DNA of 64,000 nt from Streptomyces rimosus. Its GTDB lineage: Bacteria; Actinomycetota; Actinomycetes; Streptomycetales; Streptomycetaceae. The position numbers and the translations under genes are program-made. Numbering within the stretch: position 1 is the first letter of the stretch; each line of letters opens with the position of its first letter. Below the pieces are notes generated by a model that did no database searches, was not told the DNA's origin, and saw only the letters and a list, made by a program, of their open reading frames with translations. The stretch lies in contig NZ_CP023688.1 in the NCBI RefSeq assembly GCF_008704655.1, positions 6,067,501-6,131,500 of the forward strand, in the 5' to 3' direction. Positions 1 through 8,091 of the stretch are shown here, piece by piece.

Positions 1-142
1 CCACGTATTCCAGGTCCGCCACAGCGCGCAGCACCCGGGCGCGGGTGTTCTCGGCAACCGGGTAGTTGCCGTTCAGTACGCGCGAGACGGTCGCCGCCGA
101 GACCCGCGCCCGCGCCGCGACATCCGCCAGCGTCACTGCCAT
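1..142 (-). CDS. LacI-family transcriptional regulator (N-terminal part only)
   Basis: The reverse strand from the ATG at 142 reads [20 protein letters not shown] followed by RVLNG. This is the canonical N-terminal helix-turn-helix and hinge approach of LacI/GalR repressors; the rest of the gene lies outside the window. It is divergent from a carbohydrate operon, and a perfect 12-bp palindrome with a central CG sits in the intergenic DNA. The simplest reading is a local repressor of that operon and of itself, released by a sugar-type ligand. The ligand cannot be inferred because the ligand-binding domain is not in view. Confidence 0.93.
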   Translation of the reverse strand, partial: MAVTLADVAARARVSAATVSRVLNGNYPVAENTRARVLRAVADLEYV

Positions 143-210
143 AGTTCGCCCCGCCCCATGTCGGACCCCTTGTCCCTGCCTTGCGCCGCAGGCTAGCTTC
201 TGCCGCGATG

Positions 211-222
211 GAAAGCGCTTTC
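211..222. promoter_or_regulatory. LacI/GalR-type operator palindrome
   Basis: GAAAGCGCTTTC is a perfect 12-bp inverted repeat with the central CG typical of LacI-family operators. It lies between the divergent LacI regulator and the oxidoreductase operon, about 70 bp upstream of the regulator start and 140 bp upstream of the oxidoreductase start. Binding is inferred. Confidence 0.7.
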
Positions 223-362
223 TACGCGATCCGGATTCGCGCTCGCCGTCGTCTTGCTCACCGTTGTCGTTCGCCGTCGTCCGTCGTCATCCGCTCGTTG
301 TGCGCGCCCGGTGCCCGCACCGCGCCCGCCACGCGAGCCGAGTTCTCCAGAAGGGCCGGACC

Positions 363-1514
363 GTGACACGCCAGACCGTACGCATCGCCATGAACGGCGT
401 GACCGGGCGCATGGGCTACCGCCAGCACTTGGTCCGTTCCATCCTCGCGCTGCGCGAACAAGGCGGCCTGGACCTCGGCGACGGCACGGTGATCTGGCCC
501 GAGCCGGTCCTCGTCGGCCGCGCCGAGCACAAACTGCGTGCGCTGGCCGAGCGCCACGGCCTGGAGCACTGGAACACCGACCTGGACGCGGTGCTCGCGG
601 ACGACAGCATCGACATCTACTTTGACGCCCAGGTCACCGCTGCCCGCGAGGACGCGGTGAAGAAAGCGATTGCTGCCGGAAAGAATCTTTACTGCGAGAA
701 GCCCACCGCCACCGGGCTCGACGGCGCACTGGAACTGGCGCGGCTGGCCGACGAGGCCGGCGTCAAACACGGTGTCGTCCAGGACAAACTCTTCCTGCCC
801 GGCCTGCTCAAGCTCCGCCGCCTGGTGGAGGGTGGCTTCTTCGGCCGCATCCTGTCCGTACGGGGTGAGTTCGGTTACTGGGTCTTCGAGGGCGACTGGC
901 AGTCGGCGCAGCGACCCTCCTGGAACTACCGCGCCGAGGACGGTGGCGGCATCGCAGTGGACATGTTCCCGCACTGGGAGTACGTCCTGCACGAGCTCTT
1001 CGGCCGCGTACGGACCGTACAGGCGCAGGTCACCACACACGTGCCGCGCCGCTGGGACGAGAGCGGCAAGCCGTACGAGGCCACCGCGGACGACGCCGCC
1101 TACGGCATTTTCCAGCTCGACGGCGGCATCGTCGCGCAGATCAACTCCTCGTGGGCGGTACGGGTACACCGGGACGAACTGGTCGAGTTCCAGGTGGACG
1201 GCACGGAGGGATCGGCCGTGGCGGGATTGCGTGGCTGCCGCGTCCAGCATCGGGCCGCGACCCCCAAGCCGGTCTGGAACCCGGACGTACCAACCACCGA
1301 GCCCTTCCGCGACCAGTGGCAGGAAGTCCCGGACAACGGGGCCTTCGACAGCGGCTTCAAGGCGCAGTGGGAGCTGTTCCTGCGTCACGTCGTACGCGAC
1401 GAGCCCTGGCGCTGGGACCTGGCGGCGGGCGCGCGCGGTGTGCAGCTCGCCGAACTGGGGCTGAGGTCGTCAGCGGAAGGGCGCCGCCTGGACGTGCCGG
1501 AGCTAGGACGATGA
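363..1514 (+). CDS. Gfo/Idh/MocA family oxidoreductase
   Basis: Probable NAD(P)-dependent sugar or polyol dehydrogenase of 383 residues. The N-terminus carries a Rossmann start (VRIAMNGVTGRMGYR) and the middle has the family EKP signature (NLYCEKPTATGL) near residue 110. The C-terminal half is the usual alpha/beta dimerisation and substrate domain. The GTG at 363 is chosen because it directly precedes the Rossmann strand; longer in-frame extensions run through the promoter and the operator. Its stop overlaps the next start (ATGA), so it is translationally coupled to the DUF993 gene. The substrate is unknown. The operon composition and the adjacent LacI repressor point to catabolism of an uncommon sugar or cyclitol. 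Confidence 0.85.
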   Translation: MTRQTVRIAMNGVTGRMGYRQHLVRSILALREQGGLDLGDGTVIWPEPVLVGRAEHKLRALAERHGLEHWNTDLDAVLADDSIDIYFDAQVTAAREDAVKKAIAAGKNLYCEKPTATGLDGALELARLADEAGVKHGVVQDKLFLPGLLKLRRLVEGGFFGRILSVRGEFGYWVFEGDWQSAQRPSWNYRAEDGGGIAVDMFPHWEYVLHELFGRVRTVQAQVTTHVPRRWDESGKPYEATADDAAYGIFQLDGGIVAQINSSWAVRVHRDELVEFQVDGTEGSAVAGLRGCRVQHRAATPKPVWNPDVPTTEPFRDQWQEVPDNGAFDSGFKAQWELFLRHVVRDEPWRWDLAAGARGVQLAELGLRSSAEGRRLDVPELGR

Positions 1515-2686
1515 GCGGGCGAGTGAACGGGCCCGGACCGATGACCGATCCCCTTCGTACCGACTCCGACTCCGTACGGACGGCCGCGGATCACCCACAC
1601 CGCGCTGCCCCCTTCGTCTCCCGTACCGTCTTCGCCGCCGCCCACGTGGTCGCTGATCCCTTCGCTGACAGCACGCCGGACGGCCCGGCCGCCATTGACT
1701 GGGACACCACCCTCGCCTTTCGCCACCACCTGTGGTCGAACGGCCTCGGCGTGGCCGAGGCCATGGACACCGCGCAGCGTGGCATGGGGCTTGACTGGGC
1801 CTCGGCGGCCGAGCTGATCCGCCGTTCCGCCGCCGAGGCAGCGGCGGTCGGTGGGCGCATCGCTTGCGGTGTCGGCACGGACCAGCTGGGAGGTTCCTCG
1901 GCGAGCCTGGCCGACATCAAGGCGGCCTACGAGGAGCAGCTGTCTCTCGTCGAGGGCGCCGGAGCGCAGGCCATCGTCATGGCGTCCCGGCATCTCGCCG
2001 CGGCAGCCACAGGCCCGGAATCGTACACGGATATGTACGGACATCTGCTGCGTCAGGCTGCCGAGCCGGTGATCCTCCACTGGCTCGGCCCGACATTTGA
2101 CCCAGCCCTGGAGGGCTACTGGGGCAGCTCGGAGCTGGACATCGCCACCGACACGTTTCTACAGATCATCGCCGAGCAGCCCACCAAGGTGGACGGTGTG
2201 AAGGTGTCACTCCTGGATGCCGGCCGAGAGGTCCAGCTGCGCCGACGCCTGCCGGACGGTGTGCGGTGCTACACGGGCGACGACTTCCACTACCCCGAGT
2301 TGATCGCCGGCGACGAACTCGGCTACAGCGACGCCCTGCTGGGCATCTTCGATCCCCTCGCCTCGCTGGCGGCGGATGCCGTACGCCTGCTCGACAGCGG
2401 CGACACGGCAGCGTTCCGCAAGCGGCTGGATCCGACCGTCACACTCTCCCGGCACCTCTTCCAGACACCGACGCGTTACTACAAGACCGGTGTCGTCCTG
2501 CTGGCCTGGCTTGCTGGTCACCAATCGCACTTCACGATGGTGGGAGGCCTCCAGTCGGCCCGATCACTGCCGCACTTGAAGCGCGCGTACGAACTGGTCG
2601 ACGAACTGGACCTGTTCCCGGACCCGGAACTGGCGAAGTCCCGCATGCGTCAGCTGGAATCGGTACTCGGAGGCCGCGGGGCATGA
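1511..2686 (+). CDS. DUF993 family, dihydrodipicolinate synthase-like aldolase
   Basis: A 391-residue protein resembling the DUF993 family, which is predicted to adopt the (beta/alpha)8 fold of dihydrodipicolinate synthase and related aldolases and lyases. Recognisable segments include GGRIACGVGTDQLGG, IVMASRHLA and the central VDGVKVSLLD, where the lysine sits at the position expected for a Schiff-base residue in this superfamily; that assignment is by analogy. The start is the ATG inside the ATGA overlap with the oxidoreductase, and the end overlaps the next ATG in the same way, so the three genes form a tightly coupled operon. Its likely role is cleavage of a keto-sugar intermediate made by its neighbours. 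The exact reaction is not known to me. Confidence 0.8.
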   Translation: MSGRVNGPGPMTDPLRTDSDSVRTAADHPHRAAPFVSRTVFAAAHVVADPFADSTPDGPAAIDWDTTLAFRHHLWSNGLGVAEAMDTAQRGMGLDWASAAELIRRSAAEAAAVGGRIACGVGTDQLGGSSASLADIKAAYEEQLSLVEGAGAQAIVMASRHLAAAATGPESYTDMYGHLLRQAAEPVILHWLGPTFDPALEGYWGSSELDIATDTFLQIIAEQPTKVDGVKVSLLDAGREVQLRRRLPDGVRCYTGDDFHYPELIAGDELGYSDALLGIFDPLASLAADAVRLLDSGDTAAFRKRLDPTVTLSRHLFQTPTRYYKTGVVLLAWLAGHQSHFTMVGGLQSARSLPHLKRAYELVDELDLFPDPELAKSRMRQLESVLGGRGA

Positions 2687-3558
2687 GTGTCGAATTCAGT
2701 GGCGGAGCAGAAGGACCGATCGACCTGTTCGCCCGGTTCAGTCTCAACCAGCAGACGGTCAAGCAATGGTCCCTGCCCGAACTCGCTGACGGCTGCGCCC
2801 GAGCAGGAGTGCGCGGTGTCGGCCTCTGGCGTGCTCCGGTGCAGGAGTACGGAGTGGCTGCCGCCACCCAACTCGTACGGGATGCGGGGCTGGCCGTCAC
2901 GAGTCTGTGCCGCGGTGGTTTCTTCACCGCTTCCGACCCGAAGGAGCGCGCGGACGCGCTGGCAGACAACCGGGCAGCCATCGAGGAGGCGTCCGCGCTC
3001 GGCACCGACACCCTCGTCCTCGTCTCCGGCGGGCTGCCACCCGGCAGCCGTGACCTGTACGGAGCTCGCGAGCGCGTCGCCGATGCGCTGGAGGAGCTGG
3101 CCCCGTACGCGGCCGAGGCAGGAGTGCGGCTCGCGATCGAACCACTGCATCCCATGTACGCGGCGGACCGCTGCGTCGTCTCGACTCTCGCCCAAGCCCT
3201 CGACCTGGCCGAACGGTTCCCGGCCGAGCGGGTGGGCGTGGTCGTGGACACGTACCACCTGTGGTGGGACGACACGATCGGCTCGCAGATCGAACGCGCG
3301 GGAAGCGCCGGACGCATCGCCGCTTTCCAACTCGCCGACTGGGTCACGCCCTTGCCTGCGGGCGTGTTGCTCGGGCGCGGTCAACTCGGTGACGGCGCGG
3401 TGGACCTGCGGTGGTTCCGCGAGCAGGTCGACGCCGCCGGCTACCGGGGGCCTATCGAGGTCGAGATCTTCAATCCGTCGCTGTGGGAGCGGCCGGGCGC
3501 CGAAGTGCTGGCCGAAGTCGTCGAGCGGTTCACCACTCACCTCGTGCACATTAGGTAA
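2683..3558 (+). CDS. sugar phosphate isomerase/epimerase family (AP endonuclease 2-like TIM barrel)
   Basis: A 291-residue protein with the xylose-isomerase-like TIM barrel pattern. Metal-ligand segments visible are LAIEPLHPM (Glu), GVVVDTYHLWW (Asp, His), AAFQLADWV and a C-terminal GPIEVEIFNP (Glu), which fit the usual Glu-Asp-His-Glu divalent metal site. It starts at the ATG overlapping the DUF993 stop. It is the third and last gene of the LacI-linked operon and probably isomerises, epimerises or dehydrates the same carbohydrate handled by the oxidoreductase and the DUF993 protein. Similar sets (oxidoreductase plus isomerase) degrade inositols and keto-sugars, but nothing here fixes the substrate. 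Confidence 0.85.
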   Translation: MSVEFSGGAEGPIDLFARFSLNQQTVKQWSLPELADGCARAGVRGVGLWRAPVQEYGVAAATQLVRDAGLAVTSLCRGGFFTASDPKERADALADNRAAIEEASALGTDTLVLVSGGLPPGSRDLYGARERVADALEELAPYAAEAGVRLAIEPLHPMYAADRCVVSTLAQALDLAERFPAERVGVVVDTYHLWWDDTIGSQIERAGSAGRIAAFQLADWVTPLPAGVLLGRGQLGDGAVDLRWFREQVDAAGYRGPIEVEIFNPSLWERPGAEVLAEVVERFTTHLVHIR

Positions 3559-3907
3559 CGATGGAATAACTCACCGGATCCGTGCAACCGTTCCCGGGCC
3601 GGGTGGGTCGTACATGTCGTCAGGCTCCCAGGGGAGAGGGAACCGGGGGGATCCGAGGGGGGATCAGGGGGCCGAACGGAGGGGGAATCGAGGGGTCCGG
3701 GTGCCAGAACCGGGCCCCTCGAAGTGTCCGCCGCGACGGTCGTCATCAAGGGCGCCGAGTCAGGCGCCGAGGCACTCGCCACGACACCCTCGCAAGCTGT
3801 GCAGCGCGCCCGCGGCGGACCCCGCCGCAAAGCCTCCGCAGCCAGCTCCGACGCGAGTTATCCACAGGCCCGAACGCGATGTCGGACCCTGGCGGTACGG
3901 TCGGTTC
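3559..3907. other. intergenic region with G-tract cluster
   Basis: No convincing gene. The plus strand between about 3631 and 3701 has eight runs of three to six G separated by short spacers, including two copies of GGGGGGATC. This could form G-quadruplexes or act as a purine-rich regulatory tract. The 3' part holds a DnaA-box-like sequence and presumably the recD2 promoter. Confidence 0.6.
3858..3866 (+). promoter_or_regulatory. DnaA-box-like sequence upstream of recD2
   Basis: TTATCCACA matches the classical DnaA box exactly and lies 42 bp upstream of the recD2 start. A single box may be a regulatory DnaA site or chance; function is inferred only. Confidence 0.4.
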
Positions 3908-6175
3908 ATGTTCAATGCAGCCGTGGTCGAAGGGGTCCTGGAGCGGATCACCTACGCCAATGAGGAGACCGGTTACACGGTTGCGCGTCTGGACACGGGC
4001 AACTCCGGTGACCTCCTCACTGTCGTCGGGTCGCTGCTGGGCGCACAGCCGGGGGAGTCGCTGCGTCTGGAGGGCCGTTGGGGCTCCCACCCGCAGTACG
4101 GACGGCAGTTCACCGTCGAGAACTACACCACCGTCCTGCCCGCCACGATCCAGGGCATACGGCGCTACCTCGGCTCCGGCCTGATCAAGGGCATCGGCCC
4201 GGTCATGGCCGACCGCATCGCCGAGTACTTCGGCCTGGACACACTCGACGTCATCGAGCAGGAGCCGAAGCGCCTCGTCGAGGTGCCCGGCCTCGGCCCG
4301 AAGCGTATGAAGCGGATCGCCGACGCCTGGGAAGAGCAGAAGGCGATCAAGGAGGTTATGGTCTTCCTCCAAGGGGTGGGCGTCTCCACCTCCATCGCGG
4401 TGCGCATCTACAAGAAGTACGGCGATGCCTCGATCTCCGTCGTCAAGAACGAGCCCTACCGCCTCGCCGCCGACGTGTGGGGCATCGGCTTCCTGACCGC
4501 CGACCGCATCGCCCAGGCCATCGGCATCCCGCAGGACAGCCCGGAGCGGGTCAAGGCGGGTCTGCAGTACGCCCTCTCGCAATCCACCGACCAGGGGCAC
4601 TGTTACCTCCCGGAGGAGGAACTGATCGCCGCCTCGGTCAAGTTGCTGCATGTCGACACAGGCCTGGTCATCGACTGCCTCGGGGAGCTGGCGGCGAATC
4701 CGGAGGGTGTGGTCCGCGAGACCGTGCCCGCCCCGGACGGCGGGGACCCCATCACCGCCGTCTACCTGGTCCCCTTCCACCGGGCCGAGACCTCCCTGGC
4801 CTCCCAACTGCTGCGGCTGCTGGGCACGAGCGAGGACCGGATGCCGTCGTTCCAGACCGTGCATTGGGACAAGGCGTTGGCCTGGCTCGCCGAGCGTACG
4901 AAGGCCAGCCTGGCGTCGGAGCAGGAGGCCGCCGTACGGCTGGCACTCACGGAGAAGGTCGCGGTGCTGACCGGCGGCCCGGGGTGCGGAAAGTCCTTCA
5001 CGGTCCGCTCGATCGTGGAGCTGGCCCGCGCCAAGAAGGCCAAGGTGGTCCTCGCGGCCCCCACCGGCCGGGCCGCCAAACGTCTCTCGGAGCTGACGGG
5101 CGTCGAGGCGTCCACGGTGCACCGGCTGCTGGAGCTCAAACCGGGCGGGGACGCCGCGTACGACAAGGACCGCCCGTTGGACGCCGACCTGGTCGTGGTC
5201 GACGAAGCGTCCATGCTCGACCTGCTGCTCGCCAACAAGCTGATCAAGGCGGTGCCGCCGGGCGCCCACCTCCTCCTGGTGGGAGACGTGGATCAGTTGC
5301 CCTCGGTGGGCGCGGGTGAGGTGCTGCGCGATCTGCTCGCCGAGCGCTGCCCGGTCCCGTCCGTACGGCTGACCCGGATCTTCCGCCAGGCCCAGCAGTC
5401 GGGCGTGGTCACGAACGCCCACCGCATCAACGTGGGTGTGCTGCCGATCACGGAGGGCATGACCGATTTCTACCTCTTCCCCGAGGAGGATTCCGAGGAG
5501 GCCGGGCGGGTCGCGGTCGATGTGGTGGCCCGCCGTATCCCGGCGAAGTTCGGCCTGGACCCGCGCCGGGACGTGCAGGTGCTCACTCCGATGCACCGTG
5601 GCCCGGCCGGTGCCGGCACGCTGAACGGACTCCTCCAGCAGGCCCTCACCCCGGCCCGGCCGGACGTGCCGGAGCGGCGTGTCGGCGGCCGGGTATTTCG
5701 GGTGGGCGACAAGGTGACGCAGATCCGCAACAACTATGAGAAGGGCGACAACGGCGTCTTCAACGGCACCGTCGGCGTCGTCACCAAGATCAACTCGGAT
5801 GAGCAGTGGCTGACGGTGCTCACGGACGAGGACGAGGAGATCTCCTACGATTTCGACGAGCTGGACGAGCTGGCTCACGCTTACGCGGTGACCATCCACC
5901 GCTCCCAGGGCAGCGAATATCCGGCGGTGGTGATTCCGGTCACCACCGGCGCATGGATGATGCTGCAGCGGAACCTGCTCTATACGGGTGTTACGCGGGC
6001 AAAGCGACTGGTGGTGCTGGTCGGCTCCCGTAAGGCTCTGGGGCAGGCTGTACGCACCGTATCCGCCGGGCGGAGGTGGACCGCGCTACGTCACCGACTC
6101 GCAGGCGCAGTGCGTGGTCACCTCTTCCCCAAACGGGGCGAAGGGGAGCAGGATGGGCAGCTGGAGCGGCACTGA
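3908..6175 (+). CDS. recD2: SF1B DNA helicase RecD2
   Basis: ATP-dependent 5'-3' DNA helicase of the RecD2 (RecD-like, not RecBCD-associated) family, 755 residues. The N-terminal region holds the helix-hairpin-helix repeats seen in RecD2 (SGLIKGIGPVMADRIAEYF, LVEVPGLGPKRMKRI, AADVWGIGFLTADRIA). The motor follows: Walker A GGPGCGKS (Lys362), Walker B VVVDEAS, a LVGDVDQLPSVG motif III, and motif VI YTGVTRAKRLVVLVG at the C-terminus. The ATG at 3908 is chosen because the family begins with a short OB-like segment (VEGVLERITYANEETGYTV). It acts in the cytoplasm in DNA repair. It is monocistronic and followed by the citrate synthase gene 115 bp downstream. Confidence 0.95.
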   Translation: MFNAAVVEGVLERITYANEETGYTVARLDTGNSGDLLTVVGSLLGAQPGESLRLEGRWGSHPQYGRQFTVENYTTVLPATIQGIRRYLGSGLIKGIGPVMADRIAEYFGLDTLDVIEQEPKRLVEVPGLGPKRMKRIADAWEEQKAIKEVMVFLQGVGVSTSIAVRIYKKYGDASISVVKNEPYRLAADVWGIGFLTADRIAQAIGIPQDSPERVKAGLQYALSQSTDQGHCYLPEEELIAASVKLLHVDTGLVIDCLGELAANPEGVVRETVPAPDGGDPITAVYLVPFHRAETSLASQLLRLLGTSEDRMPSFQTVHWDKALAWLAERTKASLASEQEAAVRLALTEKVAVLTGGPGCGKSFTVRSIVELARAKKAKVVLAAPTGRAAKRLSELTGVEASTVHRLLELKPGGDAAYDKDRPLDADLVVVDEASMLDLLLANKLIKAVPPGAHLLLVGDVDQLPSVGAGEVLRDLLAERCPVPSVRLTRIFRQAQQSGVVTNAHRINVGVLPITEGMTDFYLFPEEDSEEAGRVAVDVVARRIPAKFGLDPRRDVQVLTPMHRGPAGAGTLNGLLQQALTPARPDVPERRVGGRVFRVGDKVTQIRNNYEKGDNGVFNGTVGVVTKINSDEQWLTVLTDEDEEISYDFDELDELAHAYAVTIHRSQGSEYPAVVIPVTTGAWMMLQRNLLYTGVTRAKRLVVLVGSRKALGQAVRTVSAGRRWTALRHRLAGAVRGHLFPKRGEGEQDGQLERH

Positions 6176-6290
6176 GTGCCGCCTGGAGGCCCTATGGCCG
6201 ACCCCGAGTGCACAGGCAAGGTCCAAATGGGGGAAGGTATAGGCAGTCAGGGCACCTCGAAGAAGAGGCACAACGTCGGTGAGGGATGAC

Positions 6291-7580
6291 GTGAGCGACA
6301 ACTCTGTAGTACTGCGTTACGGGGACGGCGAATACAGCTACCCGGTCGTCGAGAGCAGCGTCGGCGACAAGGGCTTCGACATCTCGAAGCTGCGCGCCCA
6401 GACCGGTCTGGTGACCCTGGATTCCGGTTATGGCAACACTGCCGCGTACAAATCCGCGATCACCTATCTGGACGGTGAGAACGGGATCCTCCGGTACCGC
6501 GGCTACCCGATCGAGCAGCTCGCAGAGCGCAGCACGTTCGTCGAGACCGCCTACCTGCTGATCAACGGTGAGCTGCCCACCGTGGACCAGCTGGCGAACT
6601 TCAAGCAGGACATCACCTACCACACCCTGCTCCACGAGGACGTCAAGCGGTTCTTCGACGGCTTCCCGCGGGACGCCCACCCGATGGCGATGCTGTCCTC
6701 GGTGGTCAGCGCGCTGTCGACGTTCTACCAGGACAGCCACAACCCGTTCGACGAGCGGCAGCGCCACATCTCGACGATCCGGCTGCTGGCCAAGCTGCCG
6801 ACGATCGCGGCGTACGCGTACAAGAAGTCGGTCGGCCACCCGGTGGTCTACCCGCGCAACGACCTCGGCTACGTCGAGAACTTCCTGCGTATGACCTTCT
6901 CGGTGCCGGCCGCCGAGTACGAGCTCGACCCGGTCGTGGTCAGCGCCCTGGACAAGCTGCTGATCCTGCACGCGGACCACGAGCAGAACTGCTCGACCTC
7001 CACCGTGCGCCTGGTCGGCTCCTCGCAGGCGAACCTGTTCGCCTCGATCTCGGCCGGCATCAACGCGCTGTGGGGCCCGCTGCACGGCGGCGCCAACCAG
7101 TCCGTGCTGGAGATGCTGGAGGGCATCCAGCGCGACGGCGGCGACGTCGACTCCTTCATCCGCAAGGTGAAGAACAAGGAAGACGGCGTGAAGCTCATGG
7201 GCTTCGGGCACCGCGTCTACAAGAACTTCGACCCCCGGGCGAAGATCATCAAGGCGGCGGCGCACGACGTCCTCTCGGCGCTCGGCAAGTCCGACGAGCT
7301 GCTGGAGATCGCGCTCAAGCTGGAGGAGCACGCGCTGTCCGACGACTACTTCGTCGAGCGCAAGCTCTACCCGAACGTGGACTTCTACACCGGTCTGATC
7401 TACCGGGCCATGGGCTTCCCGACCGAGATGTTCACCGTGCTCTTCGCGCTCGGCCGGCTGCCCGGCTGGATCGCCCAGTGGCACGAGATGATCAAGGAGC
7501 CGGGTTCGCGTATCGGCCGCCCGCGCCAGATCTACACCGGCATCGTCGAGCGCGACTTCGTCCCGGTCGAGGAGCGCTGA
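6291..7580 (+). CDS. gltA: citrate synthase
   Basis: Condenses oxaloacetate and acetyl-CoA to citrate at the entry of the TCA cycle. The 429-residue protein is full length for a type II bacterial citrate synthase. The active-site segments are present: LILHADHEQN and WGPLHGGANQ (substrate His), MGFGHRVYKNFDPR (His/Arg) and KLYPNVDFYTG (catalytic Asp). Two in-frame GTG codons exist. GTG 6291 (MSDNSVVLRYGDGEY) is preferred because GAGGGA lies 4-5 nt upstream and known streptomycete homologues begin this way; GTG 6279 would add four residues. It is a single-gene unit with its own terminator downstream. Confidence 0.96.
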   Translation: MSDNSVVLRYGDGEYSYPVVESSVGDKGFDISKLRAQTGLVTLDSGYGNTAAYKSAITYLDGENGILRYRGYPIEQLAERSTFVETAYLLINGELPTVDQLANFKQDITYHTLLHEDVKRFFDGFPRDAHPMAMLSSVVSALSTFYQDSHNPFDERQRHISTIRLLAKLPTIAAYAYKKSVGHPVVYPRNDLGYVENFLRMTFSVPAAEYELDPVVVSALDKLLILHADHEQNCSTSTVRLVGSSQANLFASISAGINALWGPLHGGANQSVLEMLEGIQRDGGDVDSFIRKVKNKEDGVKLMGFGHRVYKNFDPRAKIIKAAAHDVLSALGKSDELLEIALKLEEHALSDDYFVERKLYPNVDFYTGLIYRAMGFPTEMFTVLFALGRLPGWIAQWHEMIKEPGSRIGRPRQIYTGIVERDFVPVEER

Positions 7581-7657
7581 GGCACTCCCGGGTTTCCGGG
7601 ACAGCAGTCGACCGGCCGGCCGCCCGCGTGGCGGCCCGAGCCGGTCCGCCCAGCAGA

Positions 7658-7706
7658 AAGCGCCCCGCCTCCAGATCCCCCCACGGGTCCGGAGCGCGGG
7701 GCGCTT
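7658..7706 (+). terminator. intrinsic terminator after citrate synthase
   Basis: AAGCGCCCCGC (7658-7668) pairs perfectly with GCGGGGCGCTT (7696-7706) across a 27-nt loop, about 80 bp after the gltA stop. There is no long T tract, as is usual in Streptomyces. Confidence 0.7.
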
Positions 7707-7925
7707 CCCTTGTTCCCCGGGTCGGATTCCCCCCACGGGATCCGTCCGGGCGCTTCATGGTGGTACCGCGATCTGCCGGGACGCGCACGTACGGGAGGGC
7801 CGCTCAAAGCTCCCCGGGCACGTCGCCCCGGCCACGCGTTGCCGGGCAAAGTCCCCCAAGACCAGCCTGGCCGTTGCGGTGCAAGCCCCGCCGAGGTGCC
7901 TGCACCGTCCGGTTAGACTCGCGAC

Positions 7926-8030
7926 CCCCCGCAATGGTTACGTTCCAATCGCTGTGATCTGGGTCTCTTGCCATAAGGGGGCGAATACGGTCAAGGGTCT
8001 CGATCTGGAGATCGAGACCCTTGAGTATGG
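7926..8030 (+). ncRNA. candidate small RNA downstream of citrate synthase
   Basis: A TAGACT hexamer at 7914-7919 resembles the HrdB -10 consensus and is followed about 70 nt later by a perfect hairpin (7991-8024). Together they could define a transcript of about 100 nt with no ORF. I recall that a small RNA beside the S. coelicolor citrate synthase gene (SCO2736) has been reported, but I cannot verify that it corresponds. The -35 region is poor and the boundaries are guesses. Confidence 0.35.
7991..8024. terminator. 16-bp-arm palindrome between gltA and copA
   Basis: TCAAGGGTCTCGATCT (7991-8006) and AGATCGAGACCCTTGA (8009-8024) are exact reverse complements separated by GG. As RNA either strand would fold into a stable hairpin, so it can act as a bidirectional terminator between convergent gltA and copA, or as the 3' end of a small RNA. 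A protein-binding site is the alternative. Confidence 0.55.
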
Positions 8031-8091
8031 GTGTTGTGTCAGATGTAGGGAAGTTGTGAAGGCGAAAAATTTTGCCGCCGCCTACATTTCG

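Larger units (their letters stand above)
7707..8091. other. gltA-copA intergenic region
   Basis: No protein gene is convincing. It holds a TAGACT -10-like hexamer at 7914-7919 and a long palindrome at 7991-8024, treated as separate entries. The AT content rises locally around 8060-8080. Confidence 0.6.

Noticed and set aside
258..1388. Long open frame opposite the first oxidoreductase
   Set aside because: Antisense shadow of a recognised gene; no domain or start signal.
3746..5899. 717-codon open frame opposite recD2
   Set aside because: GC-driven antisense frame; recD2 motifs are complete on the other strand.
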